Assembly: GCF_000350225.1 (NCBI RefSeq)
Contig: NW_005179241.1
Span: forward strand, 8,720 to 72,719
Reading direction: 5' to 3'
Source: Chondrus crispus
Taxonomy: Eukaryota; Rhodophyta; Florideophyceae; Gigartinales; Gigartinaceae
Length of the DNA stretch: 64,000 bases
The translations under genes were made by a program, and so were the position numbers. Each line of letters begins with the position of its first letter. The stretch's first letter is position 1. The notes under the pieces are model-generated. The model did no database searches. It was not told the DNA's origin and worked only from the letters and a program-made list of their open reading frames with translations. Shown here in pieces: positions 42,701 to 52,078 of this stretch.

Positions 42701-43572
42701 ACGCGCGACGAACGGAGAGGCGACGACGAAGCCCCCGCTCTCCAAGGACCCAATTCGTTTTGGGAGGAGAACGACGAGTTCGACGGCGCCGACATCCAGC
42801 GCGCCGAAGACCCCGAGGCTGGTGCGCTCGACTCCCCGGTCGCCCCACCGCAGGACGACCTTCGGGCTCCTCCTACGATAGAAGAGATGGCCTAGGAGCA
42901 ACGCGTGGAGGACTTCTGCCAAACCGTTTTGGCACGACAGTCCGAGTCTCGAGACTCCGCGTTCTTCGAAGACCACCAAGAGGTGCTCAAACGGAGACAC
43001 CCCTTCGACCCTGATATCGTTCAGGTGGTGGTACCACGGACGCTCCGCGCCAGGCTCCTTCGCTTGTGCCGCAACCCGGCCACTGCGGGACAACCGGGCC
43101 AGAATCGTATGTACTACACACTTCGACGCGAGTACTACTGGCCCCACCTGGCTGCAGACGTCGCAGCCACGGTGCGAGGGTGTCGGGCCTGCGCAATGAA
43201 CCGGGTCAAGCTGAGGAAACATCTCAATCAATTGAGATTGTTCCCAGCTACGAGGCCTCCCGAGAGCCTCGCCATCGACATCTTGGGGCCGCTCCCCAAG
43301 ACGAAGACAGGAAAACGTTTCTGCTCGTGATTACGGACAGCTTCAGTAAGCTGACGCAAGTCGTTGCGCTCCGCAGGATAACGGCGTACACGGTCGCAGT
43401 TGCGTTCTGCGACTCGTGGGTGTTCAAGTATGGTGTCCCTCGCACGTTGCTTTCGGACAACGGCCCCAAGTTTAATGCCAAGTTCTTCCACAGCACGTGC
43501 CGTGTTTTGGGGATAACGAATTTGTACACTTCGGCGTACCATCCCCAGACGAACGGGCAAGTCGAGCGATAC
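39778..43572 (+). pseudogene. pol: Pol of the truncated Gypsy element
   Basis: Protease DTCSG is present (about 40204). The frame then breaks in a run of C near 40245. Further stops occur near 40700 and 40873, with another frame change before 41075. The RT keeps PFGLKGAPATFQ, but the catalytic box reads YLND instead of YLDD, losing an Asp that binds metal. A TGA at 42293 replaces the Trp of the intact copy in RNase H (AVVWAV). Further stops lie near 42893, with a frame change near 43320. Integrase is cut at 43572 just after its catalytic Glu. Confidence 0.9.
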
Positions 43573-44309
43573 TGTAGTGCAATAGCACTGTGTTGGAAGC
43601 AATTTTAGTCCGGGATCGGGGGAATAACTTGTGAATATTTGCACAGTTTTTATTTTAATTATTTAATTTTATTTAGTTAATTAGTTGGCATTAATTTTGC
43701 TGACATTAGATTAGATCTAGGATCTAGCGCCGCGAGCTACTGTAGTGGTTCCGGCGGGGCGATATGTACCTTAGCCCTCTGACCACCAAGTCAGTAAAGA
43801 CAACCCGAGTTGCCGGAGTTAGATTTCGCCTTCGTCGAAGACCGCTTCCGTTCACGCAACGCACTTCCCTTCTACGCTGCTAACGACATCCTCTATTGCT
43901 CGGGGTCCCATTCCTTTTCCTTCTCCTTTTACTTTTCCTATCTCTACATCTATTTTTCCCTTAATTGTGTTGGTTCCATTGGAGTCGGTTGCGACCGATC
44001 CGGTGTAGGTGTTTTAGCCATCGGGCAACACGTTGTGGAGCGCTGCTTCTCTTTCAAGTTCCGTCAGAAGGCTGTTGTAGCGACGCCTCCGTCGAAGGTC
44101 TTACTGTATAAGACAGAGTTGGTACCGCCTACCGCGATCGCGATCGCACTGGTGAAGGTGTTTTAGCCATCGGGCAACGCGTCGGTAGTAGCGTTGCTAC
44201 ACGGTTACGATCCCGTCGGGTAGTGCTGAACAAGCCCCCGTCGATGACCTTGAACTATACGTAAGGTGCTGAAGACGCTCGTCGAGCATTGGCCTTACAA
44301 CCGGGAGCG
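43573..44309 (+). mobile_element. LTR fragment, family C (copy 2)
   Basis: Starts with TGTAGTGCAAT, the family C terminus, and follows the inverse of 27460-28476 through TCTGACCACCAAGTCAGTAAAG, CGGTTGCGACCGATCCGGTG and CATTGGCCTTACAACC. Similarity fades after about 44309, and no ATTGCACTACA end was found, so it is 3'-truncated or rearranged. It begins exactly where the Gypsy pol is cut. Confidence 0.8.
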
Positions 44310-44850
44310 CGAGTCGGGCGAGGCCTAACAGCAGACCTCACGCGGGTGAGGGCTGGAAATTGTTGCAGTATGCCAACAAGGTGGTGTTTATTTCGTCCTA
44401 GATTTTTCTCCTTCACGCTGTAGCTCGTAGTTCGCTCTTAAGATATTTGCCGTCGTTCACGCTTGCTCAATTGACTGTCGGTTGTCAATTCAGGAAGGCA
44501 GACAGCACCAAACGCTCGACCTTCTCTCATCCCCTTATCCTCAACCGTCCTCTCATCCTTTGGTGCAGGTGAATTGAGAATCAGATCAATACACACTGAA
44601 CCTCGCCATTGGATCGGGCATCTCATAAAGGTCTACGACAATACAGTTCGACAATTCGGGCTTGTGGGCGCGGGGGCCGAAGAAAAGGGCAGCGGGCGGC
44701 TAGGGATGTTGGGTAGTGTCATGAGCAGCCGCGCGGGGTGGAACAGGAGCAATAGAACATCGTGGTTGTGCGGTAAGTGTACGGGCGGAGGGCGAGGCGG
44801 AGCGCGAGTCGTTGTGCAGCGGAAATCGCCAGGGCCTTCGCGATCAAAAA
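44310..44850. other. Region without recognisable gene
   Basis: Between the LTR fragment and the WD40 remnant. A Gly/Arg-rich open frame in GC-rich DNA near 44640-44860 is not convincing. Confidence 0.35.
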
Positions 44851-45470
44851 ACAACGGTTAGCGTTGGGATGAGTCGGGACGGAAGAGGTGTGGTGTCTGG
44901 ATTCTTGCATAAGAGCATGCGAGTGTGGGAATTGGGGACTGGAGCACATTTCGGGGACTGGACCCACGTATTACTTGAGTAGCATTGCGATGAATGCGGA
45001 CAGAACACTTGTGGTATTTGGAAACGATTCCTTCATGCTGGTGCGTGCCCCGGAGACTAAAGCTCAGGTCGGAGACGCACCATTTGGGCACATGGAAGAA
45101 ATGGTCAACGTCGACACGCTACGGGGGGTGGAGACTGTTGCGATGAATGCTGCGGAAGACGTGTGTTCTATCTGGATCGGGGGACGAGAGCGTGCGAGTG
45201 TGGGACGCGGAGACGGGGGCACAACTCTGGGACGCATTATCTGGACACAAGGTAAGGGATCGCGTCGGGTTGCGTGTAGACGGAAGAAGTGCGGTATATG
45301 GATCGTGGGACATAAACGTGCGGGTGCGAGACGTGGAGACGGGAGCACAACTTGGGGACACGTGAACTGGACATATGAGACAAGTCGATAGCTCGGGGGT
45401 GAGAGCGTACCAGTGTGGGACGTGGAGAGAAGGATCACACTCCATACCGGGAGGGAAGAAGCTTTTTCAT
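44851..45470 (+). pseudogene. WD40-repeat remnant
   Basis: At least four decayed WD40 blades are spread over three frames. These include MSRDGRGVVSGF...KSMRVWELGTGAHFGDW (44869-44960), IAMNADRTLVVFGN, and SGSGDESVRVWDAETGAQLWD followed by GSWDINVRVRDVETGAQLGD (about 45170-45365). The repeating VRVWDAETGAQL signature is clear. Frame changes near 44960 and 45150 and a stop after GAQLGDT show decay. In STAND proteins WD40 repeats lie C-terminal, so this piece probably belongs to another gene copy than the STAND pseudogene downstream. Confidence 0.75.
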
Positions 45471-45736
45471 TCTCTATTTTAATTAAACTGGTACACAATC
45501 TTGGTTCTCTGCACGTAGCCCGCACTGAGCCTAATAGCACTTTTTAATTAAGGATTTTCCCCTTATGAGACAAGCCCTCAAATCCATGGCTTCTGTAGAT
45601 TTGAAATAACGGTAAAATGCTATTATTTGTACACGCAGCGAGGGAGACGCAAAGTTGGGAACATGACCAAACCTCACACCACGATCTCTAGCTTTCCCAA
45701 CATCATGGCAGACAAAAAATCTTCCTCCTTCCCGTT

Positions 45737-47287
45737 TTGCTCCTGAAGCAAATGAGCCAAACCAGTGCTCACACAGAAACCTTGATTTGTCAAGGGGTTG
45801 CTCTGTCAGGATTTCGTCGAGGGGTGGAGGACGATTGCGAGGATGAGTCTGAAGAGGAGGAGGGACCGTACGGAGCGGTGTGCGAGGAGGTGCTTGGCGT
45901 GGACGGCTTGCTCGCGACGCTGGCGTCGGTGCCGGCCGCAGCAGCTGTGCCGGCTGCAGCAGATGTGCAGGCCGTCGCGCTGGGGTGCCTGTGGGGTGTG
46001 GAGATGGAGGCGAGCGCGCGGATCGGGGAGACGTTGGCCCGGATGGGGCTGCTGGAGCATCGCGATGGCGGCTTCCAGCTGGGCGCACAAGTCTCGTCCG
46101 CGGCGGCCACGGCGGCGCAGCGGCGCGGGGGGCTTCCTGCAGGCAGCGCACGCACGCGTGGTGGACGGGTACCACGTGCAGCTTGGGGCGGGCGCGGGGC
46201 GCAGCAAGAAGCGGGCGTGGTGGGTGTGGTATAACTACCCACGTCCCGACCACTCGGAAACGAGGGGGGGATTAGTGTGAGGGAGCGTGCGACGCAGGGT
46301 ACCCACGCGAGCGCGGACCGATCGGAAGAACTCGTAAAGAGGGAAGGCACACGTGGCCGGTGACGCGCAGCTGAGTGGAGGTGCTATAACCACACAGCCG
46401 GTCACGGGTTAGAGGCCTGAGACTTAGAGGTAAAACCGGACTGAGTTAGCAAAAAGCCGTAAAGGGAAGGGAGGCGAGTCTGTCCCCGTTTACTGGAACA
46501 GGGCAGGTGCCCCCGGTCTTAGCCCCTAAGTGGGACGCCGGGACACCTGTCCCGCCACAGTAGCTATTACATACGGTATACCAGCTACTGTACTAAATTG
46601 GCTAATTTGTACCATTAACCACTAATTGCTAATTACTTACCGGACGGGTCGCACACGTGTGCCCGTGGCCACGACCGGCACCAACGTTTATGCCATGTGT
46701 ACGCCGCGGAGGTACTACTGTGCTTTCAGAGGGCGTGTGCACGATTACTACAGTAGTACCCGCCCGTCCAGGCGGTTCTCATCTCCCACCGGGTGTCGTG
46801 GTGTGGAATTGTACCACAGTGGGCGGCGACGGCGGCGCCGGACGCGGAGTGCGCGGACGGGGGCAACTGGGGGCGCGAGCTGGCGCGGCACCTGGCGCTA
46901 GCCGGGCGGACGCGCGAGTTGTTCGCGGTGGTGTGCGAATACCGGTGGCTGGAGACGCGGGTGGGACGAAGTGTGGGCGGGCGGTCCGTGCGCGGGTACG
47001 TGGGTTATGTGCGGCGGTTTCTGGCGGCTGCGCCAAGGTTCTCCAAGGCCGGATACCGGGGGGGCGAGAGCGTCGAGGAGATGCGCGAGGGCATGGAGGG
47101 AGTGGCCCCCGCGGCGGAAAGGGCGGCGGCAGTCGTTGCAAAAAGGCCGGCAAAGCTCGCGTGGCAGATGTTCGGTAGGTTGGAGAGGTGGAGGGAGAGG
47201 GAAGTTGTGGTGAAGAAGTTTTTGGGCGGCGTGGAGTGGAGGGCGGAGCGGCTGAGGCAGGAGGAGAAGGGCGGGCTGGACGTGTGA
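45737..47287 (+). pseudogene. STAND-type (NB-ARC/APAF1-like) protein fragment split by a solo LTR
   Basis: The left part (to 46224) contains a winged-helix-like segment, AVALGCLWGVEMEASARIGE then LARMGLLEHRDGGF. After a frame change near 46100 comes FLQAAHARVVDGYHVQL. The right part (46824-47287) continues NWGRELARHLALAGRTRELF, CEYRWLETRV and VVAKRPAKLAWQMFGRLERW, matching the helical region between the ATPase and WD40 parts of APAF1-like proteins. A 594-bp solo LTR separates them. Subtracting it and one GTGGG copy joins the reading frames in phase. The nucleotide-binding domain itself was not found, so this is a gene fragment. Such proteins act as oligomerising switches in defence or cell death; the role here is inferred. 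Confidence 0.6.
46225..46818 (-). mobile_element. Solo LTR, family B (copy 2)
   Basis: 594 bp from TGTGGTATAACTAC to GAATTGTACCACA, flanked by perfect GTGGG duplications (46220-46224 and 46819-46823). It is related to 6618-7194 in the opposite orientation. The ends form a TGTGGTA/TACCACA inverted pair. No internal element sequence remains. Confidence 0.93.
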
Positions 47288-48470
47288 GGGGGAAGTTGGG
47301 AACAATGTCTGGGAAGGGTGCTGACGGAAGGTGATGGAAAATAAGCTATGCTTTTAGTCAGAGCTTGATGGAGCCCCGTCTTATTTGTTCCATTGTTTTG
47401 AAACAAGCTGGAATTCTAACATTTTTGTCGGGGCAATTAAACAGCACTCAGGCTCACTTCTTGTCCTATTTCAAAAATAAGCACGATTTTCCCTTAGTTA
47501 AAAAGGGCTAATTGACCTCATACTAAGATTTTCCCTCAATTGAATGCGATGACATGACGCAAAAGAATCCTAAATCAAATTCTACCGAACAGTGCAGGTA
47601 CGCGATTTGATCCAGGTGCTGAACAGATTGCGATGAGCCTGACTGGCATTCTCATATTGCACATCCATCATTCCGACTGATCATTAGAGCATCTCCACTA
47701 CCGTCTGATACAGCATCTGAAGGAATCGTGTCCAGGGCAATAGCCACGAACGGAACATCCAGTACAAGTCCAAGACCATTGATATGTTCCCTTTCCATTC
47801 AAGCAACTTGTACCGTGGACGCTAACAGGTGAGACTGTGAGAAGAAAGTCACTGCGACGATTAAGAAAGTGGTCAGCCCCATGGCAACGGAGATGTGCTT
47901 GGCAGATATGTGTGCGAACTCGTTTCCTTGTTGAGAGTCAATCTGATGCAAAGTGGGCGCCAGTGTCGGATCGTGCCAGAGCCCTTTAAATAGCCTTGAA
48001 AGAAACGATGAAATTTTTAGCTCTCGGGAAAAGTAAAGGAATACTCTATGGTACTATATTATACACTTCGTGGAAGAATTGTGAACGGGTCCACCAGAAC
48101 GGCGGAGGGGATGCATTATTGGAACACAATATTCTGCGCGAAGCAGAATTTCTCAGCACATGTGCAGAAGAGGGGATCTGGCAGGCTGCAGCAAGGTTGA
48201 GTAGTAATCGAGAGAGTCGAAAAAGACTACTGATTTTTTTTCCATAAATTTAGACATTTGTGGTTTAACAGCGGATGAGGAGCGACGGCGATTCGCTGTT
48301 CCCGAAATGACACAGCATAATGTTACACGCGTTTAGAGAGCGGAGGCGGGGACGGGCGCGGGGGGACGCATTCTCGCTAGCTGTGAAATGTAGACTTCTG
48401 TCATATCTGAAAGGCCTGCGTGGGGCACTGAGTATTGTGGTCTGTGCCCTCGCTCTCGCGATGGCAGCCT

Positions 48471-48523
48471 TGTACGAGCGGGAGGCCCTGTTCCTACTAA
48501 GAACAGGGCTTCCTGCTCGTACA
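48471..48523. repeat. Short perfect hairpin
   Basis: 23-base arms TGTACGAGC(G)GGA(G)GCCCTGTTC and inverse pair throughout (two G:U pairs if transcribed in one direction) around a 7-base loop. The size and pairing would suit a small-RNA precursor, but nothing else supports that. Confidence 0.75.
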
Positions 48524-48551
48524 TGCCTAGTAGGACAGGAACAGTGAAAAT

Positions 48552-48579
<28 letters not shown>
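48552..48579. repeat. (AC)14 microsatellite
   Basis: Fourteen uninterrupted AC units. Confidence 0.97.
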
Positions 48580-48582
<3 letters not shown>

Positions 48583-49048
48583 GCAGTGAGAATAAATCTC
48601 GAACGCAAGTGGCACAAATTTCCATTGTTAGGTTCACCAGTCTCGCGATATAATACAGTATGTGGCTTACTCTCTGCATACCCAGGTGACCGGGTCCGCC
48701 TGTGCTACATAGCAAGCCCTCTCATCTAGGACGATACACAGGTTTGAGCTAATACTCTCCTTGGTCGTTGTTCGTCGGAATCTACATACGGGAACGGAGA
48801 CCAGTTGACTTTTAATACTACTGCTAGTCATACTGCTTAAACGGAAACGAAATCGTGATATTTGTGCTGAAATCCGCTTTCTAACAGTAACTTAAGCTAC
48901 TGGAGCAGACCTACTGACAGCGATGACGTCCCTGCGACAGCCATACAGGGGACACTATGAGAAAACAAGGAGATATTTATCTCCAACTTTGATGAATCGC
49001 GTCGAATAAAAGATCGGATTAGTTCTGCATACACATATCTGCGTTAAC

Positions 49049-49471
49049 ATGGCAAAGGCGTTAACATGGCAAAGAGCATATGAGAATCTCGAAAAGCAAG
49101 TGCACTTATACATATCTAGCGATGCAGTCCAACAGAACGAGATAAAATTCCAGCACCTTTCCAGTAAAAACGAGTGGATACAGATCTCAAGGGAACATGA
49201 CAAAAGTACAGCGCAGTATGGTGCTATGCACTGCAGAAAACGTTTCCAATATTACCTGCGAAGTTCTATCCATAAGAGATCCCCTGGACTCCTGGTCACA
49301 AAAGCTACTGTACTATTCATGACAACAACTGACGGTACAAGTATTGATACTTTGCACAATCCTATCCAAGGGTTTTATTTTCATTTCGTCTCGCAAGACA
49401 GATCGGTAGACGTTGGATTTCAGCACGGTTTCGTGTCCCCTCAAGAAGTAAGATCAGCACTGGACACGTAG
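49049..49471 (+). CDS. Small hypothetical protein
   Basis: A 140-residue frame from ATG 49049 to TAG. Composition is balanced, with alternating hydrophobic stretches (SPGLLVTKATVLFM, GFYFHFVSQDRSVDVGFQH). No signal peptide, transmembrane segment or known domain was recognised. The sequence around the start contains a duplicated GCGTTAACATGGCAAAG phrase, giving two possible in-frame ATGs nearby. It could be a gene fragment or a chance frame. Confidence 0.35.
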   Translation: MAKALTWQRAYENLEKQVHLYISSDAVQQNEIKFQHLSSKNEWIQISREHDKSTAQYGAMHCRKRFQYYLRSSIHKRSPGLLVTKATVLFMTTTDGTSIDTLHNPIQGFYFHFVSQDRSVDVGFQHGFVSPQEVRSALDT

Positions 49472-49810
49472 ATGCATGACTAGCAAGTATTTTAGGTTCT
49501 CATTGCTTTAACACAAGAGAGAAAGGGCATCCCTACAAGACGTCTGATCTACCCCGTCACACCTTGCCCCAGTTGGAATTGCTCGTTCGCACAAGTGAAG
49601 TCGTTCACCTCGAAATGCGCTAAATGACCCATACGACATCTCGCAGTACCAACGAACAAGAAGACCACGATGTGCGGTTCCTATCTTTGGAACTTGGTTT
49701 TGTTGCTATGGTTGTGCCAACAGAAACATGGATGTACTGATAAACGCAACACAGCATAATGTCCACAAAAATGCACAGAACACGTCATGCTACTTTGATC
49801 AAATATCAAC
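49472..49810. other. Short non-coding stretch
   Basis: No gene was recognised. It ends at the TA target of the pogo-like element. Confidence 0.4.
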
Positions 49811-50057
49811 TACACCGAATACTGCAAATAGTGCGGGTGAAAGTATAGTGCGGGTTCAAAATTAGTGCAGACCGCAGTAAATTGTGTTTCTCGCCTATCG
49901 CCGATGGCGCAATTACTGCGGTCCGCACTAATTGCAAACCATACATCTAATAGTGCAGTCTCAGAAAGCAGCCAATTCGCTGTCCTGCGCGCCATTTTTG
50001 ACAGATACTAACCCAAATCTGGAACAAAACGCCATTGTGGTGTTTCGGTTATGCACA

Positions 50058-50064
50058 TATAAAG
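50058..50064 (+). promoter_or_regulatory. TATA-like box of the pogo transposase
   Basis: TATAAAG lies 66-72 bases upstream of the proposed ATG at 50130, in the otherwise unremarkable leader of the element. Confidence 0.4.
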
Positions 50065-50129
50065 GCTTACCTTTTCCATTCTTACATCAAAGCTGCACCC
50101 CGCCGTCCGAAAGATCCAGCTTGCGTATC

Positions 50130-51822
50130 ATGACGGTATCAGCATCTCCCATTATTGCTTCCCTCCAAAATGCCGAACGCCTGCGGAACGAAAGAGACGC
50201 AGCTTCAACACAAGAAGCTACTGTAGATGCCCATCATTCCTTTGCCGATCCGCCTACATCTGCCACACTCCAACCCAACTCCGGCCTTCCGGCACCGCCG
50301 CCCAACACAGCCGCGCCCTCGGCGGTCCGCACAAGAGCGGTCCAACGTGTGTTTACGCGATCAGATCGCGTTAGGATTGTCAAGTGGATGTCTGAGGAGG
50401 TCTCCCGGGCAGGTTCTAAACACATTGCCTCAAAAGCTGTCCGCCAGTTTCCCCATCTGTTCCGTGGAAACGAAAAGGCGAACAATTGTAAGGCAAGTCG
50501 CTTATGGAAAGCACGCCTCGAGTAACTTGAAGCAGACGAGACGGTTTGCGCGCCGCGCTCAATTACCAGGGTTACAAGCTGCGGCTTCAAAAGGGTGTAT
50601 TTAAAGGCCAAGCCTGGCCGCGGTCGGAAGAGGTCTGCTTGGGTAATGGCGCTGCAAGCCGACCTCCTTGAAGAGTTTGACAGGCTTCGAAAAACCGGAC
50701 TCAAGTTCAATGCCAAGCTGCTCGGGGATCTTGCGAGACAGCTCATAAAAAGTTCTACGAGGGATGAATATTTTCTAAATTATTTTGATACGTCGTCAAA
50801 AAAGTTTATTCAGTACATGATCACACCGCGTTGGATCCAGGAATTTATAGAACGGAACGAAATTGTTAGTCGCGCTCAAACAGGCAAATTGATGGTTTCC
50901 CCGGAGAAGCAAGCTTTTATCGAGACGGAAGTGGCGTATCATCTTGGCTTTGTGGCTCGAGAGTTTCATTCAGGACGTTTAGATGAGGAAGATGTGTCAA
51001 ATGCTGACGAAACGCACTTTGTCATCAACATGGACAACCATCCGACGTTGGGAATTTGCGGTGAAGCCGAGGTAAAGTATTCAGACGTAATGTCTGGAGC
51101 GGAAGGGATGACAATGATTGTACGTATATCTGGTGGAAGGGATGCCAGAATCGAAGCGCCAATGGTAGTTTTTCAGAACAAGAAGAGAAGCTACCCAATT
51201 CAAAGCGTTCCTGACGATGTAGCGGGAGTTTCGTATCGCTCGGGGCCGAAGGGTTGGATGGATCGCGAAATAATGCCGCAGTGGCTGAGGGAACGGAAAG
51301 TAATTAAGGCGCTTCGGCACGGCTGGCATCGTGTTTTGTATATGGACGACTGCAGTGGGCATGGTGAGACTGCCGCAATGTTAGAAGCGTTGAACGAAAT
51401 CAACACAGAGGTCAGGTTTTTCCCGCCGAACTGTACGGACCTACTGCAGCCCGCCGATTCCTTTGTGATACAAAAGCTAAAAGATGCTTGGCGTTGTCGT
51501 TGGGACCAGCACCAAATGGAGCGCATAATGGCGGGTGACTTTACGGCTTCTTGCTGGCAAGTTGCCTAATCCAGGCAAGCACTACTTTCTGGAGCTTGCC
51601 ACAGCGGCTGTTCGGGATGTTAACGCACAACGCGACAGCGAGGGTTTAACGTACGCACGGAAAGCCATGATTAGATGTGGCTTAGCGCTCAACACAAATG
51701 GGCAGTGGGAGGAAAGACAATTGTTTCCCAAGCTACAGAACATAATTCAGAGGCATCGAAACCATTTTGAGGGAGCTCCTGTGATTGCGAATGAGGGCCA
51801 GGTGGTTGGCGAAGGCGCGTAG
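50130..51822 (+). pseudogene. Pogo-like DDE_1 transposase with one stop and one frameshift
   Basis: ATG 50130 opens a Pro/Ala-rich N-terminus. A helix-turn-helix-like region follows (RSDRVRIVKWMSEEV and KAVRQFPHLF). An in-frame TAA at 50523-50525 interrupts an otherwise continuous frame, which resumes with CENP-B/HTH-like and DDE_1 sequence. NADETHFVINMD carries the first Asp, YMDDCSGHGE the second, and FFPPNCTDLLQPADSFVIQKLK the third. After about 51540 the frame changes, and the C-terminus (GKLPNPGKHYFLELA...) reads to TAG at 51820-51822. The catalytic motifs are intact. Family members cut at TA dinucleotides in the nucleus. Only two lesions suggest fairly recent inactivation. Confidence 0.88.
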
Positions 51823-52078
51823 AGATATCCAGTACCCTTACACATTAAAAATCTCAACTCTTCTGATTGATCCAGATTGCATTCGGCATTACAGACAGAA
51901 TTGGGGTAGACTGCACTATTAAGAACAGAATTATTTACTGCGGACTGCACTAATAGGGGAAATGACTTAATTAGTGCGGTATCAATATTAGTGCGGACCG
52001 CAGTAAATATCGTCACCTCGGCTTCGAATTGGCGTTCCAAAATAGTGCAGACCGCACTATTTGCAGTATTCGGGTGTA

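Larger units (their letters stand above)
36290..43572 (+). mobile_element. Truncated, dead Ty3/Gypsy element (relative of family A)
   Basis: A 5' LTR, the same TGGTCTCCCGACC primer-binding site (36992-37004), gag and most of pol are present on the plus strand. They are similar to 13427-26023 throughout but littered with frameshifts and stops. Homology stops at 43572 inside the integrase core, directly after QVERY, where the end of a family C LTR begins. The rest of integrase, the chromodomain, the antisense ORF region and the 3' LTR are absent, so no target duplication can be tested. Confidence 0.93.
47288..49048. other. Region without recognisable gene
   Basis: Contains a 53-base hairpin (48471-48523) and an (AC)14 microsatellite (48552-48579). 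Otherwise only short open frames occur, with no domain or element end recognised. Confidence 0.4.
49813..52076 (+). mobile_element. Pogo-like (Tc1/mariner superfamily) DNA transposon
   Basis: A 2,264-bp element with inverted ends CACC(C)GAATACTGCAAATAG... and TA on both sides (49811-49812 and 52077-52078), the target duplication of Tc1/mariner/pogo elements. Subterminal regions carry repeated AATAGTGC and CTGCGGTCCGCACTAAT motifs on both sides, probably transposase-binding sites. It encodes one DDE_1-type transposase, now broken. A truncated copy of its right end lies at 54834-54955. Confidence 0.9.

Noticed and set aside
44640-44860. Gly/Arg-rich 95-codon ORF at 44574-44861
   Set aside because: Low-complexity frame in GC-rich DNA, out of register with the WD40 remnant that follows.
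45531-46253. 240-codon minus-strand ORF opposite the STAND fragment
   Set aside because: Pro/Arg/Ala-rich complement of a GC-rich coding region; the plus strand carries recognisable STAND motifs.
46657-47178. 173-codon plus-strand ORF starting inside the solo LTR
   Set aside because: It starts in LTR sequence and is Gly/Arg-rich. The neighbouring frame holds the helical STAND sequence.
48552-48579. CRISPR-like or telomeric repeat
   Set aside because: It is a simple AC dinucleotide microsatellite.
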